From Symbiodinium natans (Eukaryota > Sar > Dinophyceae > Suessiales > Symbiodiniaceae), in NCBI GenBank assembly GCA_905221605.1, contig CAJNDS010002665.1, positions 62,001-126,000 on the forward strand: a DNA stretch of 64,000 bases, written 5' to 3'. A program made the translations under genes and the position numbers. Within the stretch, counting starts at the first letter, position 1; every line of letters starts with the position of its first letter. The notes beneath the pieces are model-generated. The model did no database searches. It saw nothing but the letters and a program-made list of their open reading frames with translations, and was not told the DNA's origin. Positions 52,222 to 61,595 of this stretch are shown here, one piece after another.

Positions 52222-52474
52222 GTTTGCAGCGACTCGTTGCTTGTTCGCGCGCGCGCGCGGGGGGGAGGGAAGGGGCGGGGGTGGGGTTGGGGGGGATTAC
52301 TAGTTACTAGACCAGAAACCAGCAGAGAGATCATCTAACAGCATCTGAGAGCCTTAGAGCCCGGTTTAGGGTTTAGGGTTTAGGGTCTAGGGTTTAGGGT
52401 TTAGGGTTTAGTGTTTAGGCTAAACTAGGGTTTAGGGTTTAGGGGTCATCTACTCGTGGGTTCTTTCTATTCAG

Positions 52475-52482
52475 AACTTTTT
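52475..52482 (+). repeat. Target-site duplication, left copy
   Basis: AACTTTTT directly precedes the left terminal repeat of the transposon and is identical to 55575-55582. Eight to nine base duplications are typical of the Merlin/IS1595 group. Confidence 0.85.
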
Positions 52483-53013
52483 GCCGGGCGCGGCGTCGCG
52501 CGCGGTTAACTTTAACCGCTCAAAACGCCGCGCCGCCCGCAGGGCGGCGCGGCGTCAGCCGCGCCGCTCGAGGCGCCGCGACCTTTTTTAAGGGGCCTCG
52601 CAGCAAGAGCGGTCCGCCGCTCGAGGCGTCACGTCTTCAAAGGAGGCGTACGCAGCCTAACAAACCGGCACCCACAGTCCGCAAGTGGAAATGCGGCCAC
52701 CAACACGCCGCTCCAAGGCAGCAATTCCAGGCCACGCCGCTCGATGTGTTACACCCTTAAAGAAGCTGTCCCCTGGCCTAGCAAACCCACCCATCAAGCT
52801 GACAAGCCACCCAAAACTGTGTCTACGGAAACAGAAGGCAACACAAGACCAAACACTGCCAAACAACCACGTCAAAAACGAAGCCTTGATCTGAACCGAC
52901 CTGACTTGGATTCCCCAGCCTCACCATGCACCGGAATCGACTCCAAAAACGCACAGCTCTTTTTGTACGCGCAAAACTCTGGCAAACTTCTGACAGCTTC
53001 TGCTTTCTGCTAG

Positions 53014-54794
53014 CTAGTTCAAGACTCTGATCCCTTTGTTGTCAAAAATAAGCTCTTCTTCTTCTTCGGGATCGAAAAGTTCGCTTTGAACGTCCTCGCC
53101 TTCCGAATACACTGGCTCGTGCTCTTCATCACAGGAAAGTGAAAGCGGCTGAGGCGATTCTTCTGCAGGAGGCACCAAAACAGCAGGAACCTCCTCTGCA
53201 GATTTCGTTTCAGGGGCAGTGGAAGGCTTTGCCTTTCCCTTTCCAAAACTAGCCAAGCTTGCCCACGTTACGGAGCCAACGGAAGCACGCTCAAGCTTGC
53301 GCATTTCCGCAAAGACTTGAAAAGCATCCGTAAAGGAAAACCAATGCAAAAACTGAAAGGTGCGCACTCGCTCATGAAGTTGTGTCTCCATTGCCTCAGC
53401 CGTAGCAGGAGAAGGCCCCGTGGTGTTGATGGGACGCTTGCCGACCTCTCTTCGAAAGGTTGCAAAGAACCCATCCAACTTTTGGGTGCCCCCAACCCTG
53501 ATCTCTTCCACCCATTGTCGCCCATCAAAGATCTTGAGCTTGAACTTTCGAGTGAACTCTGGGTGGGGCGGCTTGTGTCGGACGTTGCTGTGCGCCAGTT
53601 TCAAATGAGCAAAAGAAGGTCCTCCCAAGGCTCCATTGTACAAACATGGCAATGGCTCTTCAGAGTCCAGCTTCTTGTACGCCTTTGCACTGTCTGTGTG
53701 ACAGACACTGCCAACGGCGATTCGGCTGGCTCCTGCGGAATTCACGATCGTATCCTTCAGCTCCTGGATGCTCAAAGGGCCTCCTCCACCTTGTCCGGAA
53801 GCCGTCAACTTGTCCGGGAGCTTGTGAATGAAGACTTTCGCACTTCCTCTACGAACGATCGCAATGTAACGGAGCCATAGAACCTTAGTGTAAATTGAAG
53901 ATATCGCAAGCAATACAAACACTTTAACAAACGGACAAAACAAGGCCGATGAAACCCAGCAACCTTGTCGTCCAAGCCTTTGCTTCTAAAGCTGATCTCA
54001 TCTAGCTCCACGTCCATCCCAGCACCACCCATCACAAGCTCTTCATTCATGCGGTCAATGATGGGCGTCAACCATTTGCGAAAATTCCCAAACAAGTCTC
54101 TGACAGTGCGGTGATCGACCCCCAGAATGAGACCAGCTTGATCCGGACTGACATTGATCGGGGACAAGAAGAGCCAAAGAGCACCAACCAAGGATCGAAG
54201 TGCCAATTTCTTGTTGAAGAGATCTGCGTCATGTGTCAATGCAGACTTTGAGCATCTGCAATTTTTTGTCTTGCACCTGTAAGAGGCATGGTCTCCCTTT
54301 CCTTCAATCCGCCAATTGGTCTCTTCGCACCATTCACACGGATCAAGTCGACCATCATGCATCAAGCCCAAGTCAACACACATCTCCAAGAGCTCAGCAG
54401 GAGTCGAACAAAGAATTCCGTCAAGTGAAAAGCGTGTCCACAAGGAAGATCTGGACAAATTTGCTTGGCGACCTCGTTTTCTTTCGGGACTCTCTTGACG
54501 AGGATCCGTGTACGGTCTTGATGGCAAGGATGAGCTGGATCCACGACTTTCAAAATGCTGCTGCAAGGCGCTTGCAGGTCGCTTTCTGGGCTTCACCTTT
54601 GGTTCTGCACTTTCAATGGGTGAGTCTTCTTCCCGAGCCCTGGACTGACGACTTTTCGGCCGAGATTTGGGCTGAGAACGGACTCGTCTGTCTCTTCCTG
54701 CAGATCCCATGGTCACTTGTCCCCCAGCTTCCCACCGAGCGCTGATTGCAGTTCTTGCCATGATCCAAAATTGCTGCAAATCAAAATGCATCAA
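53014..54794 (-). CDS. IS1595/ISXO2-like DDE transposase, two exons
   Basis: Exon 1 is 54794-53964 (277 codons) and exon 2 is 53883-53014 with stop TAG; together 566 residues. A basic, Ser/Arg-rich N-terminus (residues about 33-112) may target the nucleus. Next come a zinc ribbon (C153-x2-C156 and C174-x4-C179), a helix-turn-helix-like segment (about 212-235) and the catalytic core: first Asp in VELDE (D265), second in CHTDSAKAY (D341), third position in GTQKLDGFF (D414, where IS1595 enzymes usually have Glu or Asn nearby). An acidic tail ends the protein. The start could also be ATG 54761, which lies 13 bases after a TTTGCAG that could act as a trans-splice acceptor. Its role is to move the element that encodes it. 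Confidence 0.85.
53884..53963 (-). other. 80-nt spliceosomal intron in the transposase
   Basis: On the minus strand the intron starts GTTGCTGGG and ends ACACTAAG. Removing it fuses G-L-D-D-K with V-L-W-L-R in frame. AAGGTT occurs at both borders as a direct repeat, a pattern known for dinoflagellate introns and expected if the intron was inserted with target duplication. Confidence 0.8.
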
Positions 54795-55562
54795 ATCAAA
54801 AGAAGCAAATGCTCAATCCGCTTCAATAGAGAAAAGGTCAGGCGATCTGAATTCTCATGTCAGTTAGAAAAAATGTAAAAAAATGGGCAGAGTTTCTGCA
54901 TGCCCAACCCCCCTCCTCTTCAGGGTCATTTCCCTCCCTCCCTCACATTGACCAAAAGAGGGCGATTTGGGCCTCCGCCCCGCCCCCTTCAGGCAATGTG
55001 AAGGACAGACACAGATTTTTCAATTTGAAAAAAAATAAGAAATTCTGATGAAAAACATTTAGACACAATTGATTAATGCTCTTTTCTGTCAGACAATGCA
55101 AATGAAATTTAAAACAAGAAGTTTTGGACAAATTGAAATGGTAAAGAACATTTTCAAAAACAAAAAAACGTCTGGTGTCTAGAAGACAAAATAAAAAAAT
55201 GCAACTTTGTTTTTTGAAGTGATCGTTGATTGAACTTGTTTGAATTTAATCAGGTTTCTGTTATCGTGTTTGTTTGTCTTGTCTGGATTTCTTTGAACGG
55301 TTTTGTTTTGTTGTAAATCCTAAAACAGTTGGAAACAAGCTTGTTTTTGTTTCTTGTGAAGCAGTTAGTGATGTGAAAAAATTTTTGAAATCACTTGGTG
55401 TTTATTGTGTTATGAACATCGCTCTGAAGGTGCATCGTTTGAAGCGGCTAATTTGTAGATTTAAGAGACATCCTCTAAGGTTGTAGCAAGTGGAGCGGCT
55501 GTCAAGGTGGCACACCTTCTAACAGTGCAGCATTAGAAGTGGCAAGATTAGCCGCTTCAAAT
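54795..55562. other. Non-coding right part of the transposon
   Basis: AT-rich sequence upstream of the transposase, containing T/A-rich runs and a few short ORFs without similarity. It presumably holds the transposase promoter and subterminal binding sites; GCGGCT motifs recur near 55445, 55494 and 55550. Confidence 0.5.
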
Positions 55563-55574
55563 GCCGCGCCCGCC

Positions 55575-55582
55575 AACTTTTT
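55575..55582 (+). repeat. Target-site duplication, right copy
   Basis: AACTTTTT follows the right terminal repeat directly and matches 52475-52482. Confidence 0.85.
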
Positions 55583-55704
55583 TGTTGGGGATACACACGG
55601 GTTAGCTCACATAGGCTTCGGGAAGCTTCGGGAGAAGCTTCCGGGAGCCGATGTTGCAGCGCTGGCCATTGTCGAAAGAAGCTTCAGCCCTCAGCCCTTA
55701 AAGG
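55575..55704 (+). pseudogene. Exon interrupted by the transposon (FFVGDTHGLAHIGFGKLREK)
   Basis: From the duplication onward the frame reads NFFVGDTHGLAHIGFGKLRE and continues 23 codons to a GT donor at 55705. The matching acceptor, a T-rich tract ending TTCAG, lies 3.1 kb away at 52474, just before the left duplication copy. So the element landed 8 bases inside the exon. The frame is open leftward through the terminal repeat to an ATG at 55539, and AAG at about 55545 could serve as a new acceptor. Product unknown. Confidence 0.65.
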
Positions 55705-55847
55705 GTTTAGGGTTTGGGGTTTAGGGTTTAGGGTTCAGGGCTTAGGGTTTAGGGTTCAGGGTTCAGGGTTCAAGGTTTGGGGTGTAGGAACCCCAAACCC
55801 TAAACCCTTGAGCCTAAGTCCTCTTGGCGGTTTGTGTGTCTTATCAG

Positions 55848-55875
55848 AAACAAGAAGGCTTCAAGATGTCGCACA
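55848..55875 (+). CDS. Candidate exon (TRRLQDVA)
   Basis: T-rich tract and CAG acceptor end at 55847. Phase from the 55575-55704 exon gives E-T-R-R-L-Q-D-V-A, with a GA donor at 55876. CCCTAAA precedes it. Confidence 0.45.
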
Positions 55876-55973
55876 GAACCCTACAAGCCCCAAACCCCCA
55901 ACTACACCTTGGTAAACTCCACAAAGCCCGAACCCTAAACCTTAAACTCTACAAACCCCAAGCCTACTTGGAG

Positions 55974-56119
55974 GTTGGTACTTATTAACCTGATGATAGT
56001 GTACTTGTAACCTAACTATAGCCGCTATATAGCCATGTGAGGAGGGCACTTAAGGGGCTTATAAGTGGGTTATAGGTACAGTTACACTTGGGTTATAAGC
56101 ACCACGAACCTCCAAGCAG
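55974..56119. repeat. MITE-like element, family 1
   Basis: TACTTGGAGGTTGGTACTTA left and CACGAACCTCCAAGCA right, with the GGGCACTTAAGGGGCTTATA centre. Confidence 0.7.
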
Positions 56120-56275
56120 ACCCCCTAACCCGAAACCCTAAACCCTAATTTAGCCTAAGCCCAAAACCCAAAACCCTAAACCCTAAACCCTAAGCCCTAA
56201 ACCCTAAGCCCTAAACCCTAAACCCTAAACCCTGTGATGGTGCGCACACGGCGGGATGGCCCGAGGCGCTTGCAG

Positions 56276-56336
56276 AGACCACCTGTCAGACTGCGACCAG
56301 CGCCGGCCCACAGTTCATTCATACCTTTGATCCAGG
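56276..56336 (+). CDS. Candidate exon
   Basis: CAG acceptor ends at 56275, GT donor at 56337, CCCTAAA left and TTTGGGG/TTTAGGG right. Frames TTCQTATSAGPQFIHTFDP and DHLSDCDQRRPTVHSYL are both open; the second fits the previous exon's phase with a GA donor. Confidence 0.5.
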
Positions 56337-56545
56337 GTTTGGGGTTTGGGGTTTGGGGTTTAGGGTTTGGGGTTCAGGGTTTGGGGTTTAGGGTTTCGGG
56401 TTTGGGGTTCAGGGTTTGGGTTTAGGGTTTGGGGTTTAGGGTTTGGGGTTTAGGGTTTGGGGTTTCGGGTTTGGGGTTCAGGGTTTGGGGTTTAGGGTTT
56501 GGGGTTTAGGGTTTGGGGTTTAGGGTTTGGGGTGTAGGGTTTAGG
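56337..56545 (+). repeat. Mixed TTTGGGG / TTTAGGG array
   Basis: About 30 units, many alternating TTTGGGG and TTTAGGG as a 14-base dimer, directly after the exon at 56276. Confidence 0.88.
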
Positions 56546-56663
56546 GGCAGTTTAGGGTTTCGGGATAGGGTTCAGGGTTTACGGTTTGGGGTTCAGGCTT
56601 TAGGTTTTAGGGTTTGGGCTTCAGGGTTTAGGCTAGACCTTGCCTTAAACCTACTTCTTGTAG

Positions 56664-56769
56664 GACATTATTATGAACACCTTTCCTGATTCCTCGATTC
56701 ACCTGCAAAACGTGGAACACCAACCTCTGTTCAGGAAATACTCCGAGACCCGCGGCAAGAGAGAGAGGG
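56664..56769 (+). CDS. Candidate exon (DIIMNTFPDSSIHLQNVEHQ)
   Basis: Pyrimidine-rich tract and TAG acceptor end at 56663. The frame reads DIIMNTFPDSSIHLQNVEHQ then PLFRKYSETRGKRER, 35 codons, to a GT donor at 56770 that starts a TTTAGGG-like block. Clearly protein-like; unidentified. Confidence 0.7.
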
Positions 56770-57175
56770 GTTTAGGTGTCTGCGGTTTAGGGTTGAGGGT
56801 TCAGGGTTCAGGGTTTAGGGTTTAGGGTTTAGGGACGGTTCCCAGATTTTCTGTTTTGAGTTAGCCCCGCACCACCCCCTAGCCCCCCCCCGGCCCCCCC
56901 CCCCAACACCCCTCCCCCTCCACCCCCCGTCTCCCCCCAGTGTTTGGGGTTTAGGGTTCGGGGTTATTTAGGGTTGAGGGTTTGGGTTGGAAACTGGTCC
57001 AAGATCCGTCCCCCCCTAATTATCTGGCCCTTGTTAAGTGGAGTCTGAGAATATGGCTGGGTAGCAAAAAGACAGGGGGCTGGTGGCAACGTACATCTCA
57101 CCTTAAGCTCCTCAACAGCAGCCCAATGAGAGCGCCGCATTCCATCCATCTGTCACCAAAGTGTTTATAGACATC

Positions 57176-57340
57176 GGGGGATGTTCCCCCTTGTACTCCC
57201 CGTCCTTACTAGGGATGATAGTAACGCCCGATTATAATCCCCATTAAGCCCAAACCCTAAACCCTAAACCCTAAACCCTAAACCCTAAACCCTAAACCCT
57301 GCTGTTAGTTTTCGGGGGGAACATCCCAACCTAGACGCTA
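57176..57340. repeat. MITE-like family 6 copy with telomere-like insert
   Basis: GGGGGATGTTCCCCCTTGTA left and GGGGGGAACATCCCAAC right; a CCCTAAA array at 57246-57300 lies inside one arm. Other copies at 15190-15292 and 34422-34516 lack the insert. Confidence 0.72.
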
Positions 57341-57904
57341 TGAGGCCTTCGGGTTCTTTAGGGTCTAGCGGCCATCCCAGACCCCAAGCTGCAAAGCGAT
57401 TTTTTTCTGACAGCTTCGGCTGCAGGAGGTTTAGGGTTTAGGGTTTAGGGTTTAGGGTTTAGGGTTTAGGGTTTAGGGTCTGCTCCTCCCTTGAGGTCAA
57501 GAGGCGTGCATGGCAAGCGGACGGCTGAGATGTCCGGGTTACATACTTGACCAAATCGCCAAACCTGTTTGGGGTTGAGGGTCTAGGGCTCAGGGTTTAG
57601 GTTTTACGGTTTGGGGTCAGGGTTTAGGGTTGATAAGTTTATAAGTTTAGGGCCTCCCTGGAAATACAAGAGCTACGAGTCTCATTAAGGGCCCTATGGA
57701 GTTATAACTCGGGGAGCACCCACTTTTAGGGCTTAGGGCTTAGGGCTTAGGCTTCAGTGCTCGGGCTCGGAAAGCTTAGGGCTCAGGCCTTAGGGCTCAG
57801 GGCTCAGGGCGCAGGGCTGGCTCAGGACTCAGGGCTCAGGGCTCAGGGCTTCAGAACTGGGAATGTTTGGGCTTGGGTGTGTGGCTTCTGATTCTGGCCC
57901 TCGG

Positions 57905-58133
57905 GATCGCCTGCAAGTATAGCTGTACTTCTAACCCAAGTATAGCCATGTTAGGGCAATGAAGGGGCTTATAAGCGGGTTATAAGTACAGTCATAACTG
58001 CGTTCTGGAGCCTCAACTCTAAACCCCAAACCCCAAACCCCAAACCCCAAACCCCAAACCCTAAACCCTAAACTCTAAACCCTAAAGTGTAGTTGTCAAT
58101 GTGGCGAATAAGTACAATGAACCTCCAAGTAAG
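57905..58133. repeat. MITE-like family 1 remnant with telomere-like insert
   Basis: The centre (AGGGGCTTATAAGCGGGTTA) and right arm (ATGAACCTCCAAGTA) are separated by CCCCAAA/CCCTAAA repeats at about 58018-58085. Confidence 0.6.
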
Positions 58134-58242
58134 CAGCCAGCAAGTGCCACAAACCATCCTCTGAGCCTTTTTTCGCGCCGGTAGTAGGGAAATCCATGAT
58201 AAGCCTGATCAGCGCTGAACATGAATTAACCATACATCTCAG

Positions 58243-58317
58243 GTGCTGAAGGCGGCGTGCCCTGCTGTTGGAGAGGACACTTGCCCCCCTCCATGTCCAT
58301 TTTTCAGTGCCCCTAAC
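58243..58317 (+). CDS. Candidate Cys/Pro exon (CPAVGEDTCPPPCPFF)
   Basis: CAG acceptor ends at 58242, GT donor at 58318, TTTAGGG-like block downstream. Frame VLKAACPAVGEDTCPPPCPF then FSAPN; three Cys with CPPPC. Confidence 0.6.
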
Positions 58318-58670
58318 GTTGAGGGTTTAGGGCTTAGGGTTGCGTGTGTCAAGGACCTAATCGGGTTTAGGGTTTTGAGTTTACGGTTTAGAACTTAGAC
58401 GGTTTAGGGTTAGGGATTTCGGGTTTGGGGGTCTTGGGCTTGTGGTTTAGGATTTGGGCTTTTCGATGATTGGGCTTGGGAGGGGGAGATTCCCTGTCTG
58501 ACAATGTCCTTAGTAAGGGCAGGGGGCCCCAAGAGATAACCCATGGAACGACCCTAAACCCTGAACCCTAAGCCCTACACCCTAAACCCTAAACCCTAAA
58601 CCCTAAACCCTAAACCCTAAACCCTAAACCCTAAACCCTAAACCCTAAACCCTAAGCCGGGTTGCCTCAG

Positions 58671-58724
58671 CCCTGAACCGGTACTTTCCGCCCTGACCGA
58701 CGCTGTCTCCTTGGGCTTCTCCAA
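58671..58724 (+). CDS. Candidate exon (PEPVLSALTDAVSLGFS)
   Basis: CCCTAAA repeats and CAG acceptor end at 58670; frame PEPVLSALTDAVSLGFS. Donor GC at 58715 or 58725. An inverted-repeat element follows. Confidence 0.55.
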
Positions 58725-58921
58725 GCCCTACAGACCCTGAATCCTTATCCCTCTTTTTGTTTCAAGAAGGTTCCGTTATAAAGTAACCAACCCCCCCTCA
58801 AAAAGGGTGCCCTTATCTTTTAAAATGGTTCCTGGGCTACCCTAAACCCTGAACCCTAAACCCTAAACCCTAAACCCTAAACCAAAAAGCCCTCAACCCC
58901 TTCTGAGGACTTGGATTCAAG

Positions 58922-58971
58922 GATGGAGCGAAATGTGCGAAGAAGGGCAGCGATGCCATCGGCTTGTGTGG
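58922..58971 (+). CDS. Candidate Cys exon (DGAKCAKKGSDAIGLC)
   Basis: AAG acceptor ends at 58921. Frame DGAKCAKKGSDAIGLC; the GC donor at 58972 gives phase 2, which the 59672 exon needs. CCCTAAA left, TTTAGGG right. Confidence 0.65.
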
Positions 58972-59027
58972 GCCTCAGTGGTTTAGGGTTTAGGGTTTAG
59001 GGTTTAGGGTTTAGGGCTCGGGAAATT

Positions 59028-59155
59028 GTTCATACCATTCCCTCATGATCTTTGTAAAGATACCGTAATAACCCCTCATAATCTTGATAAAGATACCATA
59101 ATAGTAACCCCCCCCAAAGCCCAATTCTAATTATTAAAGCCCCGTTATGAGGGGT
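59028..59155. repeat. MITE-like element, family 8
   Basis: CATACCATTCCCTCATGATC with duplicated CCATAATAGTAACCCC-type centre. Related segments lie at 6879-7030 and at about 36900-37030. Confidence 0.4.
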
Positions 59156-59671
59156 TTTAGGGTTTAGGTTAAGGGTTTGGGGTTTATAGGGTGCCATATA
59201 GGACACTCCACGAGACCCTGAACTGCTTTGCCCAGAACGTAGCGCACACCTCAAAAATCTCTGAGACCCCTAAACCCTTTAAGCCCTAAACCCTAAACCC
59301 TAAAAAACTTAAACAACCTTAACCAAAGCCTCTTAAAGCCCCCCTGCCCCGGCGTGGGGAGTGGGGGGGGAATGAGGCTGCCCCAAATTCATTTTCAGAG
59401 TCTCAGGGTTTAGGGCTTAAGGATATGGGTTCAGGGGTGAATATAGGGATCGAAAGGGTTACCCCCTACCTCATACCCTACCCCCCTACCCCGTACCCCG
59501 CCTCCCCCTGCCAGCGCACACATACAAAGCCGTGAAACTTGAATATCTCAAGCCGTAAACCCCTAAGCCCTAACCCCCTAAACCCTAAACCCTAAACCCT
59601 AAACCCTAAACCCTAAACCCTAAACCCTAAACCCCTCAAGCCCTATTTCGACCCGTCCTGTTCCCCTTCAG

Positions 59672-59758
59672 GGAGACGGCTCCGGATGGGGCGTGCGCCC
59701 CGACGAAGGCGGCCAAGCACACAGCTCAGCTTCTACAGACGGAGGATTTGACTTTGCG
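59672..59758 (+). CDS. Candidate exon (ETAPDGACAPTKAAKHTAQL)
   Basis: CCCTAAA array, pyrimidine-rich tract and CAG acceptor end at 59671. The frame ETAPDGACAPTKAAKHTAQL then LQTEDLTL joins the 58922 exon as L-C-G-E-T-A. GT donor at 59759. Confidence 0.7.
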
Positions 59759-59937
59759 GTGCTTTACTGTAACTTTAGATCTTTAGCCTTTTTGGGTTTA
59801 TTGGGTTTCTTAATAAGGCAGCTAAAAGCTTTATTTTTTACTACCCTACTAAGTGCAGCCATGAGACGGAGGGTTCAAGCTTCGGCTGTGCGGGGTTTCG
59901 GCTTTATAGGGTTCTCGGTTTAACCTTTTATGCCTGC

Positions 59938-60034
59938 ATGTATGTATATTTTGCATATATCAATACAGATATATGTATATATATATATATATTTCTATAA
60001 ATGGATATATATATATATATATATATGTATATAT
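59938..60034. repeat. AT-rich microsatellite
   Basis: TATATA runs in two segments; downstream of the exon at 59672. A smaller one is at 60343-60372. Confidence 0.85.
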
Positions 60035-60569
60035 GAACTATGGTTCCGCCCTGGCGGGCCTGGGTTTAGGGTCTTATAAAAGGTGTTAGGGGATATAGGG
60101 CTTCTCGGGTTTAGGCCCTAGGGTTTTAGGGGTTTAGGGTTTTAGGGTGTAGGGCTTAGGGCTCAGGGTTTTGGGTTGTTGTAGGGTTTAGGGCTCATGG
60201 CTTCAGGTTTTAGGGTTTAGGGTTTCTGGAGTTTAGTGCCTAGGGCTTACCGGAAAGGGGGGATAGTACACCAGGGGAGGGCGGGGGTGATGCCATGGGG
60301 CGAGGGGCCAAGAACGCACGGCGCACAGGCATGTATGCATGTGTCTATATATATATAATATATAAAAATATTATGTTTGTTTTTCTTATGTGGAGGTTTC
60401 AAGAGGCTTAGTGCAGAGGAGGCTCTGTACTTGGATGCCAAAGTTGCAAAAGCCTACAGCCAGGATGCCCCTTGAAAGTCGCCCACGAAGGTGGTGTGTT
60501 TGGGGTTGAGGGTTGCGGTCCCTAAACCCATTCCTGCCAGCATCTCACGCTAAAGCAATAAATGTGGCC

Positions 60570-60767
60570 CACAATGCTCAGCTAGGTAAACTCTACCTCT
60601 AAACCCTAAACCCTAAAAACGCACTTAAGCTAAGGATTATTCTCACCCCTAAACCCTAAACCCTAAACCCACAATGCTCAGCTAGGTAAACTCTACCTCT
60701 AAACCCTAAACCCTAAAAGCGCACTTAAGCTAAGGATTATTCTCACCCCTAAACCCTAAACCCTAGA
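60570..60767 (+). repeat. 100-bp direct tandem duplication
   Basis: CACAATGCTCAGCTAGGTAA and the following 80 bases occur twice (60570 and 60670), including the embedded CCCTAAA repeats. Copies are nearly identical, so the duplication is recent. Confidence 0.9.
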
Positions 60768-60832
60768 CCCTAGACCCTAAACCCTAAACCCTAAACCCTA
60801 TATGCCGCACTGAAGGATGGACCCGTCGCCAG

Positions 60833-60930
60833 TCTGCAAGATGCTCTGCGTGAACAAGTTCATCTCCGAAGCCTACGCCGGGCGTCCGAGTACCTTCGTT
60901 TACCCTTACTTTTAAGCCGTCAACAACCCG
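60833..60930 (+). CDS. Candidate exon, possibly near the gene end
   Basis: CAG acceptor ends at 60832. Phase 2 from the 59672 exon gives LQDALREQVHLRSLRRASEY then LRLPLLLSRQQP to a GT donor at 60931, where TTTAGGG repeats start. Another frame, CKMLCVNKFISEAYAGRPST then FVYPYF, ends at TAA 60913-60915 and would be a C-terminus. Confidence 0.55.
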
Positions 60931-61299
60931 GTTTAGGGTTTAGGGTTTAGGGTTTAGGGTTTAGGGTTTAGGGTTTAGGGTTTAGGGTTTAGGGTTTAGG
61001 GCAAGTTTGGGGTTTGCGGTTTGTTAAGCCGTTAAGCCTGAAGCGCTAACTACCGTTTTTGGGGGTTGAGGGCTTCAGGGTTTGTGTCTACCAGGAGATT
61101 GATGTTCGGGCTCTTGGTTCTTGCTTGAGGCTTCGGGCTTCGGTTGTTTTTGAGGTTTAGGGTATAGGGTTTCGGGTTTAGGGTTTAGGGTTTAGAGCGT
61201 AGGGTTTCAGGGCTTGGGGTATGGGATTGGCAATGGCGGGGTCAGGAACTTTACTTTATCAGTAGACCTGCCCCCAGTTCGTCCCTCAAAGCTGTCCAG

Positions 61300-61362
61300 A
61301 AATTCACTGGCTCTTGTCGCTTGTGACGGAGAAGTCGGCACATCTTTGTTCAGTCGCCTTTT
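61300..61362 (+). CDS. Candidate exon, weak
   Basis: CAG acceptor ends at 61299; one frame reads NSLALVACDGEVGTSLFSRL. The donor is not fixed and repeat arms are not adjacent on both sides. Confidence 0.3.
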
Positions 61363-61535
61363 AGGGTCTTTGGGGTTTTCGGGTTGAGAGGTTCAGGCTT
61401 CGAGGTTGGGGGTTTAGGGTTTAGGGTTGAGGGTTTGCGGGTTGAGAGTTGAGGGTTGAGGGTTTAGGCTTCGAGGTTCAGTGTTCAGGGGATTTTGAGG
61501 GGTTTAGGTCGCCCTGTCAACTGGGAGGTGGCAAG

Positions 61536-61595
61536 ATGCAGCAGTATCGTGTATGGACCAACAAGCCATACCAGGGATACCGAGAGTCTACTTGA
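61536..61595 (+). CDS. Candidate last exon (MQQYRVWTNKPYQGYREST)
   Basis: AAG acceptor ends at 61535; frame MQQYRVWTNKPYQGYREST then TGA 61593-61595. All three frames are open over most of it, so the call is weak. It is the last exon-like island before the satellite region. Confidence 0.32.
   Translation: MQQYRVWTNKPYQGYREST

Larger units (their letters stand above)
52483..55574 (-). mobile_element. Merlin/ISXO2-type DNA transposon, 3092 bp
   Basis: The ends carry inverted repeats (GCCGGGCGCGGC at the left; the right end reads GGCGGGCGCGGC on the minus strand, 11 of 12 matching), with more distant matches such as GCGGTTAA and GCGGCTAA. A perfect 8-bp duplication flanks the element. Inside is one intact transposase gene on the minus strand. 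The left subterminal part (52483-52760) is very GC-rich with palindromes and three loose copies of GCCGCTCGA. Base composition and absence of TTTAGGG repeats set it apart from the surroundings. The intact ORF and perfect duplication suggest a recent insertion. It interrupts an exon (see 55575-55704). Confidence 0.85.
56770..58240. other. Intron-like stretch
   Basis: TTTAGGG-like repeats, a C-rich tract (56870-56940), the family 6 and family 1 elements with inserts, and decayed CAGGG-type repeats at 57720-57860. Weak islands at about 57403 and 57505 are not called. Confidence 0.5.
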
